Assembly (NCBI GenBank): GCA_022448425.1
Contig: JAKVCY010000063.1
Span: forward strand, 1-64,000
Length of the DNA: 64,000 nucleotides
From: Thalassotalea sp.
Lineage (GTDB): Bacteria > Pseudomonadota > Gammaproteobacteria > Enterobacterales > Alteromonadaceae
Direction: 5' to 3'
Part shown: positions 9,852 to 17,359 of the stretch, in pieces
How the letters are laid out: each line of letters starts with the position of its first letter
Numbering within the stretch: position 1 is the stretch's first letter
Program-made: the position numbers and the translations under genes
The notes under the pieces: model-generated
The model's input: the letters and a program-made list of their open reading frames with translations, nothing else
Told to the model about the DNA's origin: nothing
The model's database searches: none

Positions 9852-10031
9852 CTATACATCCCAGTCGTCAGAGTCATCAAGCAATTCTTTTAAGCGCTTT
9901 TTCTCTAGCAACTCGTCAATCCGCTTACGGACTTTTGAGTTTTTGATACTTTCTTCGTTGTTCGCTAAATCTTTGTCGTAATCTTGAGTGTCTTTATTCT
10001 CTACTAAATTATCAGTGTTACGATAAGGCAT
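9852..10031 (-). CDS. Small acidic protein, PA3496-like
   Basis: 59 codons, starting MPYRNTDNL and ending DDSDDWDV, with GGGAG before the ATG. The middle RKRIDELLEKKRLKELLDD followed by an acidic tail resembles the small PA3496 family (putative envelope integrity proteins), which have a basic coiled helix and a Asp/Trp-rich end. The family link is from memory of the pattern. It stands alone between the amidohydrolase gene and the nap cluster. Confidence 0.65.
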   Translation of the reverse strand: MPYRNTDNLVENKDTQDYDKDLANNEESIKNSKVRKRIDELLEKKRLKELLDDSDDWDV

Positions 10032-10223
10032 GATAGCTCCCTCTTTAGTACTTCAATACAAACATATCTTGTCAATCGACTACAGAATAAACGGTTACTT
10101 AATCAATTTAGGTTGTTTCAACAGGGATATCCTTTAAATCTCTCTCACAGATTGGCGCCATGTCATTGCACCAACTAGGTAGTTATGAGTAGATAACTAG
10201 ATGCTGTTGATAATTTGAACATA

Positions 10224-10261
10224 GGCAACAAAGTTTATTTTTTCAAATATACTTTGTTGCC
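10224..10261. terminator. Hairpin downstream of the nap cluster
   Basis: GGCAACAAAGT (10224-10234) pairs perfectly with ACTTTGTTGCC (10251-10261) over a 16-base AT loop, 46 bases after the napC stop. The T-rich flank is on the plus-strand side, so as a nap terminator it would be imperfect. The rest of 10032-10306 shows no gene. Confidence 0.5.
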
Positions 10262-10306
10262 ATTTTTACTTTATACGGAATTTTTGGAGGTTAGGTCTTA
10301 ATTTGG

Positions 10307-10894
10307 CTACCAGCCTTCTACGCTATCCATGTCAGGCAGCTGGTGTGCAATCCCCTTGTGACAGTCGATACAAGATTTTTCGCCGCTAGCGAGCGAAGTG
10401 GAGTGCATTGCCGCAGCTCTATCGCTTTGTGCGGTAAAGTCCATGTAGTCGAAATTGTGACAATTTTGGCACTCTAAGGAGTCGTTTGCTTTTAACCGCG
10501 CCCATTCGTGCTCAGCTAATCGCTTTCGATTCGCTAGGCACTTCTCTCGAGTATTGATTGTGCCAAATATTTTGCCCCAGACCTCTTTAGAGGCCTGCAT
10601 TTTACGTGCAATTTTGTTGGTCCATTCGTGCGGTACATGACAATCTGGACAGGTTGCTTGCACACCGGATCGGTTGGTGAAGTGAATAGTTGGCTGTACT
10701 TATTGGTACACGTTATCTTGCATTTCGTGACAACTGATGCAGAAAGCTTCAGTATTAGTCGCTTCAAGAGCGGTATTGAATCCGCCCCAAAAGATGATAT
10801 CCGCGACAAAACCACCAAGCACTAGAAAGCCTAAGCTGCAGTGAACGCTGGGTCTTCACATGGTATACCATGCTTTTAGCAACATCTTCTTCAT
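10307..10894 (-). pseudogene. napC: napC: tetrahaem quinol dehydrogenase, two in-frame stops
   Basis: From ATG at 10894 (GGGGG upstream) one frame encodes a full-length NapC (195 codons) but with TGA at 10856-10858 and TAA at 10700-10702. The first stop falls in the short N-terminal region before the membrane helix (…[15 protein letters not shown]…), the second between haem sites (…NVYQ*VQPTIHF…). All four CxxCH sites survive (CISCH, CPDCH, CQNCH, CIDCH). Intact NapC takes electrons from menaquinol or ubiquinol and passes them to NapB/NapA. The stops should abolish function. Neighbours napA, napD and napF are broken too, so real decay is likelier than a read error. Confidence 0.92.
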
Positions 10895-10903
10895 GCTTGC
10901 CCC

Positions 10904-11380
10904 CTATTGCTGCTGAGACTTCTGTTTCATTAGCTTGTGCATATCGACAAAAGAGTTTTCCACTAACGGTTTGGACTCCGTCTGATTTACATGGCATTGG
11001 TTACAAAAATACCTTCTTAGAGAAAGCTCTGCTAAAAAATTGCCTTCTCGGTCTATGTAATGGGTGACGCTCACCATAGGCGCTAGCGACTCGGCAGTAC
11101 GTTGTCGGCTATGGCATGCGATGCACTTATTGCTATTGAGGTTAACCTCGTAACCACGAATCGTATGAGGAATCAGCGGTGGTTGCATGGGGTAATTACG
11201 CATTTGTACTTTGTCATTGTTAATGACTTTTGGAATGCCTTTTGTAGGTTGCTGTTCTTCAATTGGTGTATGGTTTCGTAGAGTAGCAATGTTAGTCTTT
11301 TCATCGTTAGCCGACACCGACTGCATAGCCATTGGCGAACATAATAATAAGGCGAAATAAGTCGTTAATAAGTATTTCAT
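10904..11380 (-). CDS. napB: Dihaem cytochrome c NapB, small subunit of periplasmic nitrate reductase
   Basis: 158 residues and apparently intact. A signal peptide at the start (MKYLLTTYFALLLCSPMAM) exports it. Two CxxCH haem sites, CIACH and CNQCH, are present, with distal histidines expected in IPHTI and VTHYI. It would relay electrons from NapC to NapA in the periplasm. The ATG at 11380 has AAGGGG upstream, and the gene starts 10 bases after napA. With NapA and NapC broken it has no evident partner here. Confidence 0.92.
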   Translation of the reverse strand: MKYLLTTYFALLLCSPMAMQSVSANDEKTNIATLRNHTPIEEQQPTKGIPKVINNDKVQMRNYPMQPPLIPHTIRGYEVNLNSNKCIACHSRQRTAESLAPMVSVTHYIDREGNFLAELSLRRYFCNQCHVNQTESKPLVENSFVDMHKLMKQKSQQQ

Positions 11381-11390
11381 TCGTTGCCCC

Positions 11391-13805
11391 TTAAACTTTC
11401 TCAATGCGCACAGCACATTTCTTGAAATCTGTTTCTTTAGAGAGTGGGTCTGTCGCATCTAAGGTCACTTTGTTGACAAGTCTACTCACGTCAAACCAAG
11501 GCATATAAACCAAACTTTTTGGTGGTTTATTTCGGCCTCGTGTTTCAACTCGCGTTTCCACTTCGCCACGGCGGGAGATAATTTTTACTGCATCGCCGCG
11601 ACGTAAATTTCGCTCTTTAGCGTCATCAGGGGGTAAGTAAACTAAGGCGTTAGGCATAGATTTGTGTAACTCTTCAACACGACGAGTCATGGAGCCTGAA
11701 TGCCAATGCTCGAGCACTCTGCCAGTTGAAAACCATAAATCGTAAGTTCTATCTGGCACTTCTGCTGGCGGCACATAAGGCAGAGCAAAATAACAGCTTT
11801 GCCATCAACTACTGGCCAACGAAGACCCCTTTCTTGGTGGTATCGGTCGTAAGGTGCGAGGTCATGCGCTTTGCCTCGCCCAAAACTTGCGTACTCTTCA
11901 AACAACTCTTTTTGCAGATAGAAACCAAAGTCACAAGATTCGTGATTTAGTCTGTCCTCGGGAATTTCATCTAATGAATATTTGTTAACCTGTCCGTTAG
12001 CATAAAGTACTTCGAATAATGTTTTCCCTTTGTACTCTGGGTTTTTGTCTTGAATCTCTTTGTCCCAAACTTCTTCGACTTCCAAACGTTTCGAAAATTC
12101 AACCAGTTGCCAAAGATCAGACTTTGCACCTTCAGGCGCTTCAACCATTTGATACCAAGCTTGGGTTCTTCGTTCTGCGTTACCATAGGTTCCTTCTTTT
12201 TCTACCTACATTGCAGTTGGCAGAATTAAATCTGCGGCTTGTGCAGTAACTGTGGGGTAAGGATCTGAGACAACGATGAAGTTTTTCGGATTGCGATAGC
12301 CAGGGTAACCTTCTTGGTTGATGTTAGCTGCCGCTTGCATATTGTTATTACATTGCACCCAATAAAAATTAAGTTTGCCATCTTTCAACATACGGTTTTG
12401 TAATACCGCGTGATAGCCAGGTTTTGGTGGAATGGTGCCTTTCGGTAACTTCCATTTTTTTCTGATATTTCACGATGCTTGGGATTGTTCACCACCATGT
12501 CTGCTGGCAAGCGATGAGAAAAAGTGCCAACTTCACGTGTTGTACCACAGGCCGATGGTTGTCTTTTGAGTGAAAATGGACTATTACCAGGCGTCGATAT
12601 TTTGCCGGTTAATAAATGTATGTTGTAAACCTAGTTATTTGCCTAAACACCACATGTATGTTGGTTGAAGCCCATGGTTCAGAACGAACACACTTTGCGA
12701 TTTGGGTCGGCATATAGCTCGGCTAAATCAATGAGGTTCTGCTTTGGTACATGAGATAGTTGAGACACGTAACCAAGCGTATAAGTACTCACAAACTTCG
12801 CATATTCATCAAAGTCAATTGAACTCGAACCACTTGCTTTGGCTGCGTTTTTGGTTCTCTTTTCAAGTGGATGGTCGGGTCGTAAACCATAGCCAATATC
12901 TGTATTACCCTTGGTAAAACGCGTGTGCTTGTTAACAAAGTCTTTGTTTACCTTATCGTTTTGGATAATGTAATTAGCAATGAAGTTTAATATTGCTAGA
13001 TCAGTTTGCGGCTCGACTATCATTCCGTTGCCAGCTAAATCAAAGTTTCTGTGTTGGAATGTAGAGAGCACTGCAACTTTGACATGCTTTGCACTTAATC
13101 TTCTGTCGGTGATTCGGGTCCATAGAATAGGGTGTATTTCTGCCATATTTGAACCCCAAAGCACCATTGCATCAGTGGCTTCTATATCGTCGGAGCACCC
13201 CATAGGTTCATCGATACCAAATGTCCGCATAAAGCCAACCACAGCGGATGCCATACAATGGCCAGCGTTGGGGTCGATGTTGTTTGAGCGAAAACCAGCT
13301 TTCATAAGTTTGGCTGCTGCATACCCTTCATGCACTGTCCATTGAACAGAGCCAAACATGCCTAATCCTGTTGGACCAACGTTCCGTAATGTTTCTTTGG
13401 CTTTTTACTCCATGAGATCGAAAGCTTGCTCCCAAGATATCGGAGTAAAGTCGCCTTCTTTGTCATATTGACCATTATTCATGCGTAACATTGGGGTTGT
13501 TAAGCGATCCTTGCCGTACATGATTTTCGACAGAAAATAGCCTTTTACGCAATTGAGGCCTTTGTTTACTGGCGATTTTATATCATCATGGGTGGCTACG
13601 ACTTTGCCTCCATTACCCCTACATTGATACCGCACCCGGTTCCCCAGAATCGGCAGGCCGCTTTATCCCATTTTATTTTGGTGAGGTCACTTGCGGTAAT
13701 TAAATTGGATGTTTGTACAGGCACGCTGATACCTGCAACTGATGCCGCGGCTGCAACCGCATTTGCCTTAATAAAATCTCGACGGTTCATATTCATATCG
13801 TTCAC
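11391..13805 (-). pseudogene. napA: napA: periplasmic nitrate reductase catalytic subunit, multiply disrupted
   Basis: Fragments in several frames together cover NapA, from the twin-arginine signal ([11 protein letters not shown]) to the C-terminal end ([15 protein letters not shown]). Lesions read directly: Trp replaces the second cysteine of the iron-sulphur motif (CRFWGTGC, codon 13644-13646); a one-base frameshift near 13611-13616; TAA at 13405-13407; TGA at 12679-12681; TAG at 12643-12645 and 12631-12633; a frameshift in the A/T run at 12455-12461; TAG at 12206-12208; and a deletion plus frameshift near 11790-11806 that removes about 33 residues before ALPYVPPAE. Intact NapA holds Mo-bis-MGD and one [4Fe-4S] cluster and reduces nitrate to nitrite. 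It cannot be made from this copy. The start is GTG 13805 or ATG 13796. Confidence 0.96.
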
Positions 13806-13808
13806 CTG

Positions 13809-14092
13809 TTAGTTTACCTGTGTGAGCTCAACGTGCTCAGTTTCGTTTAGGCATTGGTGGTAAACCGGCGAAATACTAAAAAACTCGTCGGTTAGGTGTA
13901 TTTTTCAATAATTTGAGCAATCCCTTTTTGGGTATCAGCTTCGACAGTCAAAACGATTTTTCCTTCTTCACTGCAACCGTGCACCTCTGCACCATTAAAC
14001 TGGTTAATCAATTCACTTAACGCTAAGGTATGATTAGGAGGTGCTTGCGCGACAAAACTCGCGACGTGATATTCTTGATTTGTTTTTGTCAT
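13809..14092 (-). pseudogene. napD: napD: NapA-specific chaperone, frameshifted
   Basis: ATG at 14092 opens a NapD-like frame (HVASFVAQAPP…GAEVHGCSEEGKIVLTVEADTQKGIAQIIEK) that hits a stop at 13892-13894. The missing end, including the family's SPVYHQCLN motif, continues in another frame to a TAA at 13809-13811. One base lost from an A-run near 13907 explains it. NapD binds the twin-arginine signal of NapA before export. The truncated form lacks the last strand of the ferredoxin-like fold and is probably non-functional. Confidence 0.88.
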
Positions 14093-14094
14093 TA

Positions 14095-14675
14095 TTATCG
14101 CTTCCCTGGGCATTGCTTTTGATTGTTTAGAATCGAGTTGTTTTCAGCTAAGCTCTCTGTATTCTGTTTAAACGCAAGTGCTGAAGTAGGGCAGGTGCTA
14201 ACGCATGCGCCACACTGCGTGCATAAGTTTGTATCAAGTGATGGTTTGGCACACCTGCCTGTGAGTAGCTAAAGGTGATGGCTCTGCTGTCACAGACATC
14301 TTGGCAGCTTTGGCAAAAAACGCCTTTGTTAGTAAAGCATGCCGTTTCAATTGAAATCTGGTGAGACCAAGGTTTTTTGTTTGCTCGATCCAATGTGGGT
14401 TTAAAAAGAGATTGCTCACATACGGCTTCGCATTGACCACAGAAAGTGCATTCATCGGTGCTAAAGTCGACGAATGGAAATCCCGCTTTATCCCGCTGTA
14501 TCACCTTCGTTTCACATTGCTCAACGCTACGATTACAATGGATACACTCTTCAATGAAGGTTTGTTCGCTAATCACCCACGGAAGTCGTGCAGGCGCAAC
14601 AGTAGATGCAGCATCATAAGACGCGATACTGCCTCTTAGTAATTTTCTGCGAGCAGGACTTTCAAGCACTGACAT
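14095..14675 (-). pseudogene. napF: napF: ferredoxin-like nitrate reductase accessory protein, frameshifted
   Basis: The frame from ATG 14675 encodes the first NapF [4Fe-4S] sites: CIHCNRSVEQC (third Cys replaced by Ser), CTFCGQCEAVC intact, and CQSCQDVC. It then drifts after QAGVP and ends at 14148. The last site (CTQCGACVSTCP) and the natural end (PTSALAFKQNTES…) lie in another frame reaching TAA at 14095-14097, which abuts napD. A single lost A near 14240 explains the shift. NapF is a cytoplasmic iron-sulphur protein involved in NapA maturation. Only the frame change and the Cys-to-Ser are seen directly. Confidence 0.88.
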
Positions 14676-14707
14676 GAGGATGCCTAATTAAGTTGGCGAA
14701 GCTGGCG

Positions 14708-14836
14708 TTAGGACGTTGGCGGGCCTGTCAGAATTTGGTTTATCCAAACGATAAAGCCATAACTACCAACAATAATGGTGGCTAGGATAGGACCGAGAAA
14801 CACTGTGATAAATATAAAAATGTTTCTCTCATACAT
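14708..14836 (-). CDS. napE: NapE small membrane protein (start uncertain)
   Basis: 42 codons from ATG 14836, too short for ordinary ORF calling. One membrane helix ends in the family motif GSYGFIVWINQILTGPP, which matches NapE/TorE proteins. It is first in the napEFDABC order. Upstream of the ATG the same frame continues with coding-like residues (KTENSEQEK) but shows no ATG/GTG/TTG with a ribosome site, so the natural start may have been lost. Its role in nitrate reduction is not established even where intact. Confidence 0.72.
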   Translation of the reverse strand: MYERNIFIFITVFLGPILATIIVGSYGFIVWINQILTGPPTS

Positions 14837-14902
14837 TTTCTCTTGTTCGCTGTTTTCCGTCTTTATTTTTGTCGCCCTGATATAAGAACATTGTCCTTTG
14901 TT

Positions 14903-14918
14903 AATCTATCAATAGATT
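14903..14918. promoter_or_regulatory. Palindrome in the nap/tmcA divergent spacer
   Basis: AATCTAT-CA-ATAGATT is an inverted repeat 67 bases before napE. On the napE strand it includes TTGAT followed by a poor second half, so it might be a degraded FNR-type site. The rest of 14837-15036 shows no other clear signal. Confidence 0.3.
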
Positions 14919-15036
14919 GCCCTGATTTAGACTGCGATAGAGCCACTGATGCTTCTATTATTATTTTCGTTTATTATTTACGTCAGTGTTCGCGATACGA
15001 GTAAATTCGTTTTTTCCCTTAAGTTTAGATTAGAAT

Positions 15037-15084
15037 ATGAGTTATTCACGTAAATTTACTCAGATAATTACTTCTCCTATATGA
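15037..15084 (+). CDS. Possible 15-residue leader peptide overlapping tmcA
   Basis: ATG at 15037 opens MSYSRKFTQIITSPI and stops with the TGA of an ATGA overlap on the tmcA start. tmcA itself has no good ribosome site, so coupling from this short frame is conceivable. The ribosome site of the short frame is weak too. Speculative. Confidence 0.22.
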   Translation: MSYSRKFTQIITSPI

Positions 15085-17252
15085 CTGATGTAATAACTCC
15101 AACAAAATTAGCAAGCTATAAACATCAGTTAGCCACGAAACAGCACCGAAGTACGATTTTTTTGGAAGGCTCATTTCAGTGGTTATCGTCGTGGTTAAAC
15201 AGGGTTGAATGCCTTGACGTTAGCGCTATTGATTTGGTGTTCAGTGATCAAGCGTTACCGTTCGAATCCTTGAGTTATAAAAACTATCGTCACCACTTAG
15301 GCACCGAGAATAAAACACTGTTATTTGCTGATAGTGGCTTTAATCTTGATGCGCTGTCTGCATTGTCGGGAACGCTCGTTGCAGGCGGCACATGTTATAT
15401 CTGGTTGCCCGATACACAATCTTTTACTAACAGTCACTTTTACAGGTATTTAAAAAGGCATATCGCGTCTCACGATGATGTTTTGCTTATTAGTGAAAAA
15501 GGTACAGATGAAAAAGACACAGATGAAAAAGGCGCTGGCGAAAGCGACTTTAGTGAATTGGCAGCAGCTGATATACCTTCTAGTGAGGTAGTAATCGCTG
15601 ATGTTAAAAAAAGTGGCAGTAGCGAAAAGTCGCCAGACCTTGATGAAGATTGGTTGAAGGTAGATGGTGCGACACAAGAGCAGCAAGTTGCCATCAGCAC
15701 CATAGTTAAAAACTTGGAGAAGCCTGCGCAGCGCTCCTCTGTCGTGCTGACCGCTGATAGAGGTCGTGGTAAGTCATCAACGCTGGCGTTAGCGCTCAGT
15801 AAGTTACTTTTTGCAAGTGAGCTTCCAATCCGGGTCGTTGTCAGTGCTCCGCACCGGATGGCATTGGGCGTATTTTTTACAGCATTAGCCAAGCGCCTAT
15901 GTGATGCGGTACAACAGTCAGACAGCTTTTTTTGGCGCGATCACCAAATCGAGTTTGTGCCGATAGACGGTATTGTACGTGAGCAACCAAAAGCAGATTT
16001 ACTCATCATTGATGAAGCGGCGGGAATACCTGTGTATCTGCTCGACAAGCTTAGCGAGCATTACGCAAAGTTGTTATTTGCGAGCACGATTTATGGCTAC
16101 GAGGGGGCTGGTAAGGGATTTACTAATAAATTTCTTCCTCTATTAAAGCGTCGCTTTAAAAAGTTAACGCAGCTACATATAAACCAGCCAATTCGCTGGG
16201 CTCAGAATGATCCTCTTGAACAATTTTTGTTTGATACCTGCTTACTTGATGCAGAACTTCCTGAGCTTACTGGTGAATCGGTAGCAGAGAATGTGAGCTA
16301 TCAGTCATTGTCTGGGCAGGCACTTGCCAACAATGATAAGTTGTTAAAACCATTGCTTGCGATACTAGTGACCGCGCACTACCAAACTAAACCCAGTGAT
16401 TTGAAGTTACTACTTGATGACCCTGCAATCTCTGTTATCGCGCAGTTTAGTGGCGAGCAGTTGATAGGAGTCGCCTTGTTGGCAGAAGAGGGCATACAGG
16501 ATGAAGAATTAGCACAAAGCGTGCTAAACGGCCAGCGTCGAGTCAAAGGGCATATGGTACCGCAAGCGTTATCTCAGCAGTTGCAAATAGGATCGGCAAT
16601 AAGCTTGCGATATTGCCGCGTAATGAGAATAGCAATCCATCCAGAGTTACAAGGATATGGGTATGGAACAGCACTACTCGAACAGGTGAAGAAACATGCT
16701 GATTCCTTAGCATATGACGCAGTCGCCACTAGCTTCGCTGCATCATTTAGTGTTACGAAGTTCTGGCTTACCAGTGGGTTTCTGCCAGTAAAGTTAGGTT
16801 TTAGCCCTGATGCGTCAAGCGGAGAGCACTCGCTTTTACTCCTAAAGCCACTTAGTGCAGAAGCGATTGCATTGTCCGAGTTTTCAGCCAGCGAATTTTA
16901 TGATGCTTTTTGTATGTGGCTTAGTGATGAGTTCAAGTCGCTTGATTATCGACTTGTTGCCCTGTTATTAGCGAGCATGCCAACAAAGTTCAGACCAGAG
17001 CTAATTGAGCGACAACAACAAAAACTTTCCGCTTTTACTCAAAATGCTTCTTTGTATAGCATGGCTCGTGGGACTATTAGCTTGTGGTTGAGAATACGGA
17101 TACATACTGAAAACATAGAGCTGTTTCTGCCGCTAATTGCAAAGGCGCTTATGCTAAAAACAGATAAGCAGGTATGTCAGGACTTTGGTATTTCAGGTAA
17201 AAAGGCGTTGTACCAGCATTTTCAGTGCTTGATAAAAGATACTAACGATTAA
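15081..17252 (+). CDS. tmcA: tRNA(Met) cytidine acetyltransferase
   Basis: 723 residues. An N-terminal TmcA/DUF1726 region is followed by an RNA-helicase-like ATPase with Walker A ADRGRGKSS (about 225-233) and the box LLIIDEAAGIP. A GNAT acetyltransferase domain (MRIAIHPELQGYGYGTALLEQ) and a C-terminal tRNA-binding part complete it. It acetylates C34 of elongator tRNA-Met, which prevents misreading of AUA. The linker at about residues 139-153 holds a short tandem repeat (TDEKDTDEKG; 15-base DNA unit), a place for length variation. It is monocistronic, with a strong terminator after it and divergent from nap. Confidence 0.95.
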   Translation: MTDVITPTKLASYKHQLATKQHRSTIFLEGSFQWLSSWLNRVECLDVSAIDLVFSDQALPFESLSYKNYRHHLGTENKTLLFADSGFNLDALSALSGTLVAGGTCYIWLPDTQSFTNSHFYRYLKRHIASHDDVLLISEKGTDEKDTDEKGAGESDFSELAAADIPSSEVVIADVKKSGSSEKSPDLDEDWLKVDGATQEQQVAISTIVKNLEKPAQRSSVVLTADRGRGKSSTLALALSKLLFASELPIRVVVSAPHRMALGVFFTALAKRLCDAVQQSDSFFWRDHQIEFVPIDGIVREQPKADLLIIDEAAGIPVYLLDKLSEHYAKLLFASTIYGYEGAGKGFTNKFLPLLKRRFKKLTQLHINQPIRWAQNDPLEQFLFDTCLLDAELPELTGESVAENVSYQSLSGQALANNDKLLKPLLAILVTAHYQTKPSDLKLLLDDPAISVIAQFSGEQLIGVALLAEEGIQDEELAQSVLNGQRRVKGHMVPQALSQQLQIGSAISLRYCRVMRIAIHPELQGYGYGTALLEQVKKHADSLAYDAVATSFAASFSVTKFWLTSGFLPVKLGFSPDASSGEHSLLLLKPLSAEAIALSEFSASEFYDAFCMWLSDEFKSLDYRLVALLLASMPTKFRPELIERQQQKLSAFTQNASLYSMARGTISLWLRIRIHTENIELFLPLIAKALMLKTDKQVCQDFGISGKKALYQHFQCLIKDTND

Positions 17253-17266
17253 TAGCTATAAACTCA

Positions 17267-17296
17267 AAAAATGCCGCTTATGAAAGCGGCATTTTT
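17267..17296 (+). terminator. Terminator between tmcA and the M3 peptidase gene
   Basis: Thirteen-base stem AAAATGCCGCTT-type / AAGCGGCATTTT around ATGA, with A and T tracts on both sides. It can serve both convergent genes. Confidence 0.9.
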
Positions 17297-17359
17297 AATA
17301 AGTAAATTTAAAGAGGTCGTCCTTTAAGGCTACATCTCTTAAACTAAATGAATAAACAA

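Noticed and set aside
10224-10261. Hairpin as an attachment or recombination site
   Set aside because: Position just after napC and lack of any integrase fit a transcript-end structure better.
12980-13345. 121-residue plus-strand ORF over napA
   Set aside because: Antisense shadow of the napA remnant; the minus strand clearly encodes NapA.
14234-14639. Short ORFs in both strands over napF
   Set aside because: Other-frame readings of napF; the iron-sulphur motifs place the gene on the minus strand.
10307-14675. Sequencing error as the cause of all nap lesions
   Set aside because: Some one-base shifts are in homopolymers and could be errors, but the several TGG-to-stop changes, cysteine losses and the deletion cannot be, and neighbouring genes are clean.
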